A stretch of DNA of 64,000 nucleotides from Brettanomyces bruxellensis (GCF_011074885.1 NC_054690.1:2547001-2611000), one strand, 5' to 3'; numbered from the stretch's first letter, positions 50,758-61,278 are shown. Notes: generated from the letters alone by a model not told the origin. Program-made: numbers and translations.

Positions 50758-51277
50758 ATTTCTACTATATTTACGATCTTTATTATGCTTTGCAAAGTGG
50801 TCCTTCGTTAGTACTAATGAATTCAATTTAGGTTTAAATCAGCATAATTGAAACTATATAGACAAGAAATTTTTTCAGAAAATAAATGAAGGATTTTACA
50901 AGAGGAGGGGAGAAAGTTGAGCTCTCCTAGTAATAGGCAAATAGAGCCGAAAAAAATTTTTCATCCTCAAACCAAAGTGGTTTTGTACATACAGATGCGG
51001 AGTACAAACAAATAGATTACGTAATCTACAGATATAGGAAGCAATTGGTACGCCACATCTAATATATTCAATGATGAAAGAAGACAGTTTATACAAGCTA
51101 GATTTAAAACGGGCTAACCAAGCAGAACAAAAGCAAAATATATCGTAATTCAGAGGACACAAAATGACAGATACATATATGTGAACTAGAGCCGAACATG
51201 CTATCATAAACAAGTGCTTCAAATACAACAGCTTATGTACCGTAAAAAAATAAGTACATTTCCGTTCACAAAATGGC
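50758..51277. other. YFH1-ARB1 intergenic region
   Basis: 520 bp between the ARB1 start and the YFH1 stop (both minus). It contains AAATTTTTT about 115 bp upstream of ARB1, an imperfect RRPE. A minus-strand frame with an internal ATG near 51207 (about 103 codons) has no recognisable features and is not called. Confidence 0.4.
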
Positions 51278-51877
51278 TTAAAATTTCTCGGTAAACTCAA
51301 ACTCACCAAACATATCACTTACTTCCTTTTCAAGAATATCAAATAATTTTTCACCCTTCCTTAAAGATGTCCAACGTCCTTTGATATAATCAAATCTGTT
51401 GGGGCCTGAAATTGGCGAGCTCAGCCATATTTGCTTGTTTGGAGGCTGTTTATTGATAACGTAGGTTCCTTCGGCAGTTGTAATTGTCACAATTCCGGCG
51501 CTGTTATCAACATCTGCATCGGCGATGTTTTTATCTTCGAATAAATCTTCAAGATCCGTGGCAATAGTGTCTAACGTTTCGTCAGCCAAGTGTCTATATT
51601 GAGTAGGACTAAGGTTCAACACAGAATCAGGAACCCTCTGTCCTGTAGTGCTTGAAGTAATAGATTCAAATCTCCTAGATGTTATGATCGGAGCAGCACA
51701 ATTATAGTTCTCCAGACCATATGTTCTTCTACTACCCGTAGTTGAAGCACCACATCTATAAACTTGACTATAGAATCGAGTGAAAAGCGGTTTCAAAGAT
51801 GCGCCTTTGAATGTTGAAGCACAACCGGATATAAATCTCCTAGTTGAATAATTGGACACCTGAATGAGAGCAATCAT
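51278..51877 (-). CDS. YFH1: Frataxin
   Basis: Mitochondrial matrix frataxin, which promotes Fe-S cluster assembly on Isu1 with the Nfs1 desulfurase. The first ATG in frame is at 51877 (MIALIQVSN), giving 199 residues; the frame upstream to 51919 begins with TTG. The N-terminal about 75 residues are Ser/Arg-rich with few acids, fitting a matrix presequence. The mature domain has the acidic ridge (ADETLDTIATDLEDLFEDK) and the diagnostic sheet INKQPPNKQIWLSSPISGP followed by RFDY. S. cerevisiae Yfh1 is 174 residues; the extra length is in the presequence. Confidence 0.93.
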   Translation of the reverse strand: MIALIQVSNYSTRRFISGCASTFKGASLKPLFTRFYSQVYRCGASTTGSRRTYGLENYNCAAPIITSRRFESITSSTTGQRVPDSVLNLSPTQYRHLADETLDTIATDLEDLFEDKNIADADVDNSAGIVTITTAEGTYVINKQPPNKQIWLSSPISGPNRFDYIKGRWTSLRKGEKLFDILEKEVSDMFGEFEFTEKF

Positions 51878-53417
51878 GTTAAGAACAGAAAAATATTTAA
51901 AATGTATACTTTTATGCAACGAATGTAATATCTCTTGCGTTCCTCAATGACGGAAACTATTGTTGCCCGCTTCTCCAGTAATTATACGATAAGGCGCGCC
52001 AATTATTGAATGAACACCCTTGTCAAGGAAAACGGCACTTTGATTTCAGCCGATAAACAAAAAGCTCGTTGCAAAACGTGGAAAAAATGTACGTATACCT
52101 AACAGTTGCTAAGGTTCAGAAGAGATAAGGTTGTTGAAGGAAACTAATGGGGTTTGCTTCATGTTGTCCGCTTTCATTGGATAAATCTCCACCTTTTTTT
52201 TCCATCATTTTCTCGAAAGTCGATCCTATTGCATCGGCCAAAAATGATAGCATGTAGCTCGTGATGGAGATCACGTGAAATGCTTAAGAGTATTAGGGAT
52301 AAAAAATAAAAAAATATTCAAGTAAAAAAAAAAAAAAAAATGGTTCTTAGGACGAAGACGGAGATCGCAGTCTGAAAGATTGATTACACACGGACCGTAG
52401 CGGTAACAGTAAAATTTTGGCGCTTCGGTATTCTTTTATCTGGATGCGTTAGAATAAATTTAAAGACTGAAGCATTTGAAAAAAACGGTACTATTGTACT
52501 CGTGGAACCTGGAGTATCCCTCATTTCATAGTTTAAACTGTACATAGTATGTTGAGTAAATAAATGCCGAACGGGCTTTCACAAGGAAAGGATACCAAAT
52601 TAGGAAGTTCCAAACTGGTATCACCGCCTTATATGATTAGGATCACATTTACAAGATTTTACGGGATATTTTCCGCGATGCTCAAATTTAAGTTATGTAA
52701 CCCCATTTGTACAAAACTTGAGGCAAAACTGTTACCTCAGACAAGCTTAAAATTAATTAGGCTTATATTGCATTGCAGGTGGTAAAAATGGTTTGATCCA
52801 CACATCTCGTCTTTTTTTTCGTTTACTTTGCCGATGTAGGGGAAAAAAATGAAAGTTGGAAATACAGTGCTAAATTAAACGCCCCAAAAAAATTTAATCT
52901 GCACACAACAATAAGGAAAAATTAGCGCTCGGTATTGGATGGATCTTCCCGCTTATCGTTATCTATCAGTACAGCTTTGCTCTCGGTGAAATAATGTCCT
53001 ACTATGAGCAACCATGTCATATTTTTAGGCATTTTGAAGATAATAGCTTTATACAAATTAGGAATGTGTTACTCGGGTCCATAATGCTTTTCATTTCTTA
53101 TCTTCAGAAGAACAACAAAACATTTTGATTAATCCTTGATTGCATCAACGTCTAATCTAATTTTCTCTGCTTGAAATGCATCGTTGTTATCATTAGCAGT
53201 TTCATCTTTCCCATCTCTGGTATCGATTTATTCATGGCACATATATATATGATAATTGTCCCATAATTTAGAGGCTTATTGAATAACGTCATGACTGTTG
53301 TCACACTAAAGGTTGTATACGAAAATTTGAAGTAGCTGTACTCAATTATTCATTAAGGGGTCAGTAAACTACAAGTTCAAGCTTGCAAATAAAAAGAACA
53401 GAAATAATTTCTAAAGC
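51878..53417. promoter_or_regulatory. Divergent YFH1/permease intergenic region (1.54 kb)
   Basis: It contains a hairpin-forming CGTGAT/ATCACG pair around GGAG (52260-52275) that overlaps a CACGTG E-box (52272-52277), and a 17-A tract (52324-52340). A 73-codon ATG frame at 52564-52785 has no recognisable features. The rest is A+T-rich. No RNA gene is seen. Confidence 0.45.
52272..52277. promoter_or_regulatory. E-box CACGTG
   Basis: CACGTG, the core bound by Cbf1, Pho4 or Tye7-type bHLH factors, about 395 bp upstream of YFH1 and 1.1 kb from the permease. It overlaps the right arm of a 6-bp inverted repeat. Confidence 0.4.
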
Positions 53418-55202
53418 ATGCCTTCTAGTAAAGGAAGTGGTGAGGCTGCCATGATAAAGTCTACGCAGACTGTTATTTCGGTGGATAATATCCCAATAAC
53501 GTCAGTCCTCTCCGGAGATGATAAAAGGATTTTAGTTGATCACCCAGTTGATAAAGATGAAGCAGTCATACTTTCCTTAGGATACAAACAAGAATTTAAA
53601 AGAGAATTTTCTCTTATGACAACATTTGCCGTTTCATTTTCTGTTTTGGGACTTCTACCATCTATTGCATCTACGCTTTGGTATTCCTTAGCCTACGCCG
53701 GTAACGCAGGAATTACATGGGGCTACCTTGTTGGTATGATTGGTGTCTTATGTGTTGCATTTTCCATGGGAGAAATATCGAGTGCTTTCCCGACATCTGG
53801 TGGTTTGTATTATGCCACTGCCATGTTAGCACCTCCAAAATATAAAGCATTACTTTCTTGGTTAGTTGGCTGGTCCAATTATTTTGTCCAGGTTACTGGT
53901 GCTCCTTCCGTTGGCTATTCGTGCGCTTCGATGATTCTTGCATTAGTCCAAATTGGAAATCCAAATTATACGTATGAAACATGGCACTGCTTTCTTTTAA
54001 CGATTGCAATAACCGCTGCATGTGCTGTTATAGCATCCGCGCCTACTAAATGGATTGCTTATATCAACACAGCCGCAACAGCTCTTAATTTAATATTTTT
54101 GTTCATTTCTTTTATTGTCATGCTTGCCGGAAACAACAGAACCAGTCAGGGACTTCCACGGTTCAATTCAAATGGCTATGCATGGGAGTTAGATAATTTT
54201 ACTGATTGGCCTGATGGAATCTGTATTCTTATGACATTCATGGCTGTCATTTGGACCATGTCTGGCTTTGATTCACCTTTCCATTTATCTGAAGAATGTT
54301 CCAACGCACAGGTTGCAACACCTCGAGCAATCGTGTTAACTGCAACAGTTGGTGGTTTGCTTGGTTTCGTATTCCAACTTGCAATGGCATACACAATAGT
54401 TAGTGTTCCTGATGCTATTAACGATGAATTGGGACAACCATACATTGCATACTTGAATCAAATCATGGATCAGAAGAAAGTTATGGCAATTGGTGCATTT
54501 GCTGTTATACTTTCGTTTAACATGTGCTTCTCATGTATGATTGCTGCCTCAAGAGTGTTGTTTTCTTATTCTCGGGATAACTGCTTCCCTCTCTCACGTT
54601 ACTGGTGTAAAGTTAACAATGTCACTAGAACTCCTGTTAATGCTGTTTGGGCTAATTGGTTTATTGGAAGTATTCTTGATATTCTCATGTTTGGAGGTGT
54701 TGCTATCGATGCCATATTTTCGGTTGGAGCCATTGGCTCTTTCATTTCCTTCACTGTTCCAACACTTTTAAGAATTACGTATGCTCGAAACACTTTTAAG
54801 CCTGGTCCATGGAATCTTGGAAAATTTAGTGCTCCTTGCGGTACAGTGGCATGTCTTTTCGTGTTGCTCATGATTCCAATTCTTAACTTCCCTCAATATA
54901 GAGGTGCTGATAATACTCCAGATTTGATGAATTGGACTGTTGTTGTGTATTGGGGTTCTATGTTATTGGTTTTAATATGGTATTATGTCTATGCTCATAA
55001 GATCTATAAAGGACCTAAGAGCAACCTTGACAGGGATGCCGTTATTAGTGGTACTGATGCAAAGGACGTCATAAATGCTGTAATTAGCGCCAACCGAAAT
55101 GTCAAATTTGGTCCTAAAGGTTCAGATCCAGAAAAGAGTTCGGGACAAATTGATAATAAAGATGATGAAAAGAAGCCGGAGAAGGTTGAAATAGTAGGCT
55201 AG
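53418..55202 (+). CDS. APC-superfamily permease (Uga4/Bio5/Hnm1 type)
   Basis: Twelve-helix transporter of the amino acid-polyamine-choline family. In 594 residues a hydrophilic N-terminus leads to the family entry motif LGYKQEFKREFS. TM1 follows as FAVSFSVLGLLPSIAST, then MGEISSAFPTSGGLYYATAML (consensus in fungal GABA, choline and KAPA permeases, written here as adjoining segments), a long middle SGFDSPFHLSEEC and CMIAASRVLFSYSRD. The C-terminal tail is Lys/Asp-rich. The substrate cannot be read from sequence: GABA, polyamine, choline and biotin-precursor carriers share these motifs. The start is an ATG at 53418. Confidence 0.9.
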   Translation: MPSSKGSGEAAMIKSTQTVISVDNIPITSVLSGDDKRILVDHPVDKDEAVILSLGYKQEFKREFSLMTTFAVSFSVLGLLPSIASTLWYSLAYAGNAGITWGYLVGMIGVLCVAFSMGEISSAFPTSGGLYYATAMLAPPKYKALLSWLVGWSNYFVQVTGAPSVGYSCASMILALVQIGNPNYTYETWHCFLLTIAITAACAVIASAPTKWIAYINTAATALNLIFLFISFIVMLAGNNRTSQGLPRFNSNGYAWELDNFTDWPDGICILMTFMAVIWTMSGFDSPFHLSEECSNAQVATPRAIVLTATVGGLLGFVFQLAMAYTIVSVPDAINDELGQPYIAYLNQIMDQKKVMAIGAFAVILSFNMCFSCMIAASRVLFSYSRDNCFPLSRYWCKVNNVTRTPVNAVWANWFIGSILDILMFGGVAIDAIFSVGAIGSFISFTVPTLLRITYARNTFKPGPWNLGKFSAPCGTVACLFVLLMIPILNFPQYRGADNTPDLMNWTVVVYWGSMLLVLIWYYVYAHKIYKGPKSNLDRDAVISGTDAKDVINAVISANRNVKFGPKGSDPEKSSGQIDNKDDEKKPEKVEIVG

Positions 55203-55576
55203 CCGAGCTAATGCAGTACCTATTAGTTTATGAATTTTGCTTTTATTTAGATATTCGTTAGTATTTTTATATCGATACTTAAGATAGAAATTATCTTTAA
55301 GCTTAGTTTATTTCCTATGGGATTCAGGTAAACGTTTGTGCTCTTGGGTAGTCATTTGTCGAATAAGGAACTCCTTGTCGCGCCAGGAAATAAAATAGGG
55401 TGAATTGAAAAAGGGGTAAAAAACTTAGAACAGGCATCCAAAAATATATGATGAAAGTGTCTCAATTTACTTGAAGGTAAAGCAATCTTTGAGCTCTATC
55501 AACTCCATTAATTGATACAACTATTCTATTAAAGTTTTTGTTTATAGCTTTTCTTTCAAATCCTTAAATATCTGTT
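55203..55576. other. Permease-TRAPPC11 intergenic region
   Basis: 374 bp between tandem genes, A+T-rich. It presumably holds the permease 3' end and the next promoter. No notable element is seen. Confidence 0.4.
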
Positions 55577-58500
55577 ATGGAGAGATATCCACCTGAGATA
55601 ACATCCTTATTGGCTCCGCTTATCATTATACAAGGGTTAGATAGTACCGTGATCAGATCAAATGAAACGGAATTTTCAGACAACGGAGACTTAGAAACAG
55701 GTTTCAATTGCCAATCTCCAGATTCATCCATTAAAATACCATCAACTTCATCAGATGATAATATTATTCATAATTATTTGTTGAGCAAAGAAGATGCTAG
55801 CCTAATCGAGCGAAAGATCCCGGTATCTCATGGACATATTTCATCATTCTTATCGGAATTCTTTTTAAGACATAATATAGCTGATTCTATATTGCCACCC
55901 TATACTGCAAAGGGATTCATTAAACAATTATATTATCATTTCAAGTTTATTGGATCAAAATGCTACATTCCAAGCTGTAATATTGATGTTTTCAAGAACA
56001 AATATTCTGCGGAACAAACAACGAATTCAGAAGTAATGGATATGCCCATATCGCCGTTTTTTAAAGAATCGCCTTACTTTGGGACAATACTTCCTCTTGA
56101 ATGGATTCAACTTTATAGGGAAATTCTACCAGCAATCTTTATATCCATTTATAATTTGGAGGTGACCAGAGATAAAGCACAGGATGTGGCTGCAGATCGT
56201 AAACTTGTTGAAGAGATTTGTTCATTCAAGCATTTTCTGAATTTAAGAAAAATTAGGTATCTTGTGATCTTGATTTGCGATTATCCTGCGAAAGATATAT
56301 CCAATTCACTATCAAACCGAGTTGAACATATAAGGATGAATACGAAATTAGCTGCGGGTACAGGGTTAGCATTTTTTAATTCGAAAGAGCCGAAGGATAT
56401 CTCGAATTTTATGTTATCAATTGTTCATCTGGTGAGGCCATGGTGCACAGATTTTTACAATGCTCTACTTAAGTGTTCGAAAATGGACATTCCTGACGCA
56501 TCCCTTCAATATGATAAAAATCTATTATACTCGAGATCATCACTTAAGGAAGCATTATTAGAAGAATTTTGCGGCGTAACCGAGGACAGTACAAAATCCA
56601 TGGAATATTGTTACGAAAGCCTTATAAATTCTTTTCACAGTATAAATTTTCAAAAGTCTAAAGTGTGGTGTCAGTGTCGTGGTCTATTGGATTTGGCGGC
56701 CATTCACATAGTTCGATCTTACATCCTATTAGGTAATGCGAAACAGAGTTATAAGAAATTTGCAATACACATTCAAAATGTAACTGCTCTTTTACCACAA
56801 GATTTAAAAGACTCTTACTCTTATTATACATGGCTGGCCACACAGATGAGTTGGTTAGCGCAATTAATTCAAAAATCGCCAGAGCTTATTGTTGATGTTA
56901 ATCCGTCGCCCCAAAGGATGATAAGTTTAAGCTTATTAGGGAATATGAGTCGAAAGCAAAACAGTTCTCCATTTTGTGATGAATGGATAACTCCTCAGGG
57001 GGGGTTTATTTATCTTCATGCCTGTTCACTCATGAGACGAAGAAAGATTTGCGCCCTGCATTCTAATAGAGATGCCTCTGATCCGTATATGTCAACATCA
57101 CTCATGGAAGAACGAAAGTTTCCTTATTCTAAGAAATGCCTACAACTTTTGAGTGGTGCTCTTGATATGTTTTCGAGATCAAGAAAAATGAAATTCAATA
57201 GAGCGGAATCTTACACATATTTCCAAATTGCAGAAGAACATTTTCTTACTAAGAATTATAGTATGGCAATCAACAACTATTTAGTTGCATTACCGATATA
57301 CCATGAGGAAAAATGGAAATGGATTGAATCCATATTGCTTTTACGTTTATTCCAGTGTTTAATCAAACTTGGTAATTACCACGATTCTGCGATTTATTAT
57401 TTGAAGCTTTGTCTGCTTCCAGAAAAGTTAGTGCATCCGCTTAAATTTTCAATTGATCACCAGAAATTAAAACTTGATAACCACTTGGAAGATTGCGATC
57501 CGAGCGAAAGGTTAACGTTCAACGAAAAACTTATAAATGTTAATGTAGTTTTTGAAAAGCAGGATGTGATAATAGGAAACACTTTCACTATGCAAGCTGT
57601 TATGACGTCGGCAATGAACACATTAATGGATCATGCTATTGTTGAGAATGTTCAGTTTATTTTTGGAGATAATAGTAAGTGCATTGTTGTAAAGCATAGA
57701 TCCGATTTGGAGTTCAGAGTATTTGAGACATTTTATTGTGATATAAAAGATTTTGATTACGCCGAATTTGAATCCAATTTGATTTTTAGTGGGTTTGGCA
57801 CCCAAAAGATTTTCAACTTTGATATTTCTTCTGCAATAGGGAAATTTTCATTGAATAGAGTTAAGCTCATCATAAAGACATTGGATTTTGACATCGAAAA
57901 TTTTGTTTACTTGCAAGCTGAAAAGCCCGGGACTAGTGTTCAGTGGTTACAACCATTTAAAAATGGGAATGGTATATCCGGGCACAAGTTTGTATCATTA
58001 ACTCTACCGTCGACAACATTTAATGTTCAAGCAAGAATCCCAAAAGTTAATATTCGTTTGAACTATGATGAAGTGATCTTTGATGGTTTTGAAATTCCTA
58101 TTAAACTGTTTATCGATAACAATGATGTTATCGACTACACATATAATGTTATATCCACTGCAAATGTCGGTGACAAGTCCTTACAGATTTCCCCTAGGAA
58201 GCCTGATAATGATAACAAAATACAATCTGGAAAAATCAAAGCTTCCCAATCTAAAACTGAAAATGTCTTCTTATTTATTCCGGTTTTGGACACCAATTTC
58301 AGAACTCAAGGTCATGACGATAAGGAAATGCTATACATTCATTTTTGTTTTGAATTTACATCAATAGCTGATGGTATTACCACAAATACAATAAAAGAAG
58401 TTAAAATACCGATTCAAAGAACATTTGATATCAGATTAAATATCCAACCAGATTTAGGTCCAAATAGATCTTTATTGTTAAGTTCTGATAGCACATTGGA

Positions 58501-59299
58501 TAAAGCTTTTTCACCATATGATCGCACATGGAAGGCATTAGTGTACATGAAGAATAATTCATATATGCAGTTGATATTGAATAATTTTGACTTAATAGTT
58601 GAGAGTTCTTCAAAGGCGAAAGTCAAGTTAATAGATGATGATTTTTACCCCACACCACAACGCATTACTTTCCCCTGTGTGGAAAAGAAGTTTGTTGAGC
58701 TTCCGTTCATCCTTTCTTCATCCTCTGAAACTAAGTCCTGTTCTTTTATCGATACGAAGATATACCTACGCTTTTCTTACACTAAATCTGAGAAGGATTT
58801 TCAACTAGAAACACTCAAACCTCGTCCGTATAGTCAATTGGTTTGGGCGGGTAAACTACCATTGAAGGATCCCAGAATATTGGTTTTTCTACATGAATTG
58901 GAGAATAACCTGATCGAGCTGAACTACCTCGTTGAAAATCCTTCCAATGAAACCCTTAAGCTGCATTGTGCGGTATCATACAGTGCAGAAGTTGAAATGT
59001 ATGATATAGATACTCAGGTTGAGTTGACTATTGCTGGTGAATCGAGTAAGATATTGAAGTACAAGTGCGGATTAGCGATGCCTAACATCAACAAAAGGTT
59101 GGTCTCTTTGCCTGAATTTAAATTTTATGATACCGCACATAAGCTTTATTTAAATCAAATGCTTGTTACAGATCATACCGTGTTGAAAAAAAATAAGATG
59201 TACTATATGAATTTAAGAAGGGAAACATCGGACATGGTGTCATCAATAAATGAGTCTGCCCTTCCAAACGGTAACCATATTATGAAAAGTTATAAGTAA
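55577..59299 (+). CDS. TRAPPC11-like (foie gras/gryzun) trafficking subunit
   Basis: Probable TRAPP complex subunit C11 acting in ER-Golgi and autophagy traffic. The 1,240 residues start MERYPPEITSLLAPLIIIQGL, close to the YPPE-LLxPLI-GL opening of fungal TRAPPC11 proteins. A middle helical region (about 310-620) with TPR-like repeats has the foie-gras pattern (AIHIVRSYILLGNAKQSYKKF; YFQIAEEHFLTKNYSMAINNY; YHEEKWKWIESILLLRLFQC). The C-terminal half is beta-rich like the gryzun domain. S. cerevisiae has no clear orthologue, while filamentous fungi and several yeasts do. The assignment rests on pattern recognition of divergent domains. The start is an ATG at 55577. Confidence 0.75.
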   Translation: MERYPPEITSLLAPLIIIQGLDSTVIRSNETEFSDNGDLETGFNCQSPDSSIKIPSTSSDDNIIHNYLLSKEDASLIERKIPVSHGHISSFLSEFFLRHNIADSILPPYTAKGFIKQLYYHFKFIGSKCYIPSCNIDVFKNKYSAEQTTNSEVMDMPISPFFKESPYFGTILPLEWIQLYREILPAIFISIYNLEVTRDKAQDVAADRKLVEEICSFKHFLNLRKIRYLVILICDYPAKDISNSLSNRVEHIRMNTKLAAGTGLAFFNSKEPKDISNFMLSIVHLVRPWCTDFYNALLKCSKMDIPDASLQYDKNLLYSRSSLKEALLEEFCGVTEDSTKSMEYCYESLINSFHSINFQKSKVWCQCRGLLDLAAIHIVRSYILLGNAKQSYKKFAIHIQNVTALLPQDLKDSYSYYTWLATQMSWLAQLIQKSPELIVDVNPSPQRMISLSLLGNMSRKQNSSPFCDEWITPQGGFIYLHACSLMRRRKICALHSNRDASDPYMSTSLMEERKFPYSKKCLQLLSGALDMFSRSRKMKFNRAESYTYFQIAEEHFLTKNYSMAINNYLVALPIYHEEKWKWIESILLLRLFQCLIKLGNYHDSAIYYLKLCLLPEKLVHPLKFSIDHQKLKLDNHLEDCDPSERLTFNEKLINVNVVFEKQDVIIGNTFTMQAVMTSAMNTLMDHAIVENVQFIFGDNSKCIVVKHRSDLEFRVFETFYCDIKDFDYAEFESNLIFSGFGTQKIFNFDISSAIGKFSLNRVKLIIKTLDFDIENFVYLQAEKPGTSVQWLQPFKNGNGISGHKFVSLTLPSTTFNVQARIPKVNIRLNYDEVIFDGFEIPIKLFIDNNDVIDYTYNVISTANVGDKSLQISPRKPDNDNKIQSGKIKASQSKTENVFLFIPVLDTNFRTQGHDDKEMLYIHFCFEFTSIADGITTNTIKEVKIPIQRTFDIRLNIQPDLGPNRSLLLSSDSTLDKAFSPYDRTWKALVYMKNNSYMQLILNNFDLIVESSSKAKVKLIDDDFYPTPQRITFPCVEKKFVELPFILSSSSETKSCSFIDTKIYLRFSYTKSEKDFQLETLKPRPYSQLVWAGKLPLKDPRILVFLHELENNLIELNYLVENPSNETLKLHCAVSYSAEVEMYDIDTQVELTIAGESSKILKYKCGLAMPNINKRLVSLPEFKFYDTAHKLYLNQMLVTDHTVLKKNKMYYMNLRRETSDMVSSINESALPNGNHIMKSYK

Positions 59300-59592
59300 T
59301 TTGAAACGTTCTGAGTATGATTATTTTGTAAATGAGAAGTATGACGTTAATTTGTAATACCCAATCATTAATCATATACGAAAATACAATTCTGTCACAC
59401 AAGATTGTTGTGTAACACAGAAATATCCTATCTATTGAAAGCAATGCAATAAGTAGAAGTATAAATGTAGAGTTGGGTGCTTCCCATAGTTAGGAAGCCA
59501 CCCACAACGAAAAAGGCACGGTGGAAACGGAAGAAAAAAGCAAACAACGTGAAATTAAATGATACTGGAGGTTGAAGCTAGACCTAAAACAA

Positions 59593-59925
59593 TTAGTTGA
59601 TCTGCAACAACTCAACATCAAAAATCAAAGTAGCATTAGGAGGAATCAAACCTGGGAAACCTCTGTCACCGTAGGCCAAAGCACCTGGAATGGTCAATCT
59701 AGCTTTTTCACCAAGTGAAAGTTTAGCAAAGCCTTGATCCCAACCTGCGATCACCATACCCTGACCAATTCTAAACTGGAATGGTTTGTTTCTATCTTTG
59801 GAAGAGTCAAACTTCTTTCCATTCTCCAAAGTACCGGTGTAATGAACAGTAAGCAAATCACCTGCCTTTGGGAAGGTCTTGCCATCACCTGGGGAAACAA
59901 CCTCAATCTTGAGTTCAGAAGCCAT
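59593..59925 (-). CDS. FPR1: FKBP12 peptidyl-prolyl isomerase
   Basis: Cytosolic cis-trans prolyl isomerase, the receptor for rapamycin and FK506. In 110 residues (S. cerevisiae 114) the FKBP pocket is complete: [34 protein letters not shown] with the pocket tryptophan, [21 protein letters not shown]. The start is an ATG at 59925. It converges with the TRAPPC11-like gene and is divergent from the DsbA-fold gene. Confidence 0.98.
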   Translation of the reverse strand: MASELKIEVVSPGDGKTFPKAGDLLTVHYTGTLENGKKFDSSKDRNKPFQFRIGQGMVIAGWDQGFAKLSLGEKARLTIPGALAYGDRGFPGLIPPNATLIFDVELLQIN

Positions 59926-60371
59926 TGCGAATAAGTATTGTTAGATAAATTAGTGTGAACAAATGTATCAGTTCTAAAAGTCTACGTACGTAATGCTGTC
60001 CTTACTAAGCTAAGATGCGGCCCACTTTTTTTGCCAGCACCATAGAAAGAAAAAGCGATAAAATTTTTTCGGGTATCCTCGCATATAATCGAAGAAAGGG
60101 AAATCAGATTGCGCTTATATGAACCCTATTTAGAGAACTGCTGGCAGACAGACAGCTAAATATGTACTTTTGTAACAAGCCTTATAATGATTTTGAGTGA
60201 GAACTTTGATGTTTTGTTTATTGAAGATTTCCAACTACTTTCCCAAAACTCCTTAGAAAGGGACTGCGTATTAATAAGTCAGCAGTAATTAATTTAGGCT
60301 ATTCCTAGGGTTCTTGTGTCGGGTACAAAGATGTTTCCTTGGGTAATTATTTTCGGTACAGAATTACAGAC

Positions 60372-60398
60372 GGGCTGCGGGCGGGCTTTGCACTCGGG
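60372..60398 (+). other. G-quadruplex-like G-rich island
   Basis: Four G3 runs, GGG-CTGC-GGG-C-GGG then ten bases and GGG, in otherwise A+T-rich promoter DNA. The long third loop makes folding less certain than at 13587. Alternatively it contains zinc-finger sites. Confidence 0.45.
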
Positions 60399-60517
60399 AT
60401 TTTTGTTATTATTTTTGTTTCGCATACCTTCAATTATTCTTCTTTTTTAATGCCTGCCCCACAGTGGCCACACCGAGAACTTCGAAAACTTATCGTAAAC
60501 ATAAATTAGAAAGCAAG

Positions 60518-60526
60518 TATATAAAA
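60518..60526 (+). promoter_or_regulatory. TATA box of the DsbA-fold gene
   Basis: TATATAAAA, a full consensus, 105 bp upstream of the ATG at 60631. TATA-containing yeast genes are often stress-regulated. Confidence 0.55.
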
Positions 60527-60630
60527 GCATCAGATTACCCAATTGTCTATTCCTCAAACATTATTAGAGTCTAAATTTCTATTCCACAATCACAATTCGT
60601 ATCGCAAGACTTCCACGTATACCAATTCCA

Positions 60631-61278
60631 ATGGGAAATTTGAACCCCAAATTCTATAAATCGCACGTGTTCAATGGTTCCCAACGCTCCAACATTGGCG
60701 TTCAAAGAACTACTGTTGAATACTTCCTCGATTACAATTGTCCTTTTTCTGCAAAAATATTCAAAAAACTTAATAATGAACTTCTCCCAATTTTAAAGAG
60801 TAAGGGAATTGATAACAAATTTGATATTACATTTGTGAATGTTGTCCAGCCTTGGCACCATCTCAACTCAGGTGCATCTCATGAAGTGGCTCTCGCTGTG
60901 GCACAGGCATATCCTACTCAATTTTGGAAGTTTTCGAGCGTCCTATTTGAGCACATTGAGGAATTTTATGATACTGAATTGTATGAAACTACTAGAAAGC
61001 AGCTTTATGCAAAACTTATCAAGCTCGCAGTTGAGAATCTAGAGGATGTGGATGCCAAGAAACTCTGGAGTCTTGTTGAAATTAAACCATCGTCTGATGG
61101 TAAGCCTCACAATTCTGGTAATGAAGTCACTAATGACCTTAAGTATTTCACAAGGTATGAGAGAACCCTTGGTGTTCATGTGACTCCGACCGTTGCGGTG
61201 AATGGTATTATCAAACCAAACATAGAATCTTCTACGGACTCTAGTAGAGTTGCCACAATACTCGAAAATGGATTATAA
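60631..61278 (+). CDS. Thioredoxin/DsbA-fold protein
   Basis: 215 residues from an ATG at 60631. The pattern EYFLDYNCPFSAKIFKKL places a single cysteine (about 38) where DsbA-type proteins have C-x-x-C; the second cysteine is replaced by Ser (CPFS), so a classical disulfide cycle is unlikely. The helical insert (HEVALAVAQAYPTQFWKFSSVL) and the cis-proline loop HVTPTVAVNG near the C-terminus complete the DsbA/thioredoxin-like fold. Similar fungal proteins are uncharacterised. There is no signal peptide or membrane segment, so it is probably cytosolic. Confidence 0.75.
   Translation: MGNLNPKFYKSHVFNGSQRSNIGVQRTTVEYFLDYNCPFSAKIFKKLNNELLPILKSKGIDNKFDITFVNVVQPWHHLNSGASHEVALAVAQAYPTQFWKFSSVLFEHIEEFYDTELYETTRKQLYAKLIKLAVENLEDVDAKKLWSLVEIKPSSDGKPHNSGNEVTNDLKYFTRYERTLGVHVTPTVAVNGIIKPNIESSTDSSRVATILENGL

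Larger units (their letters stand above)
59926..60630. promoter_or_regulatory. Divergent FPR1/DsbA-fold gene promoter region
   Basis: 705 bp. It contains a G-rich island (60372-60398) and a consensus TATATAAAA (60518-60526) at -105 of the plus-strand gene. The rest is A+T-rich. No RNA gene is seen. Confidence 0.5.

Noticed and set aside
50896..51318. 140-codon open frame on the minus strand
   Set aside because: It starts with GTG inside the end of YFH1. The first ATG (near 51207) would give about 103 residues of Cys/Leu-rich sequence with no family and no promoter space.
52564..52785. 73-codon ATG frame in the YFH1/permease gap
   Set aside because: No family, no promoter signal and a composition like its surroundings; chance length in A+T-rich DNA is plausible.
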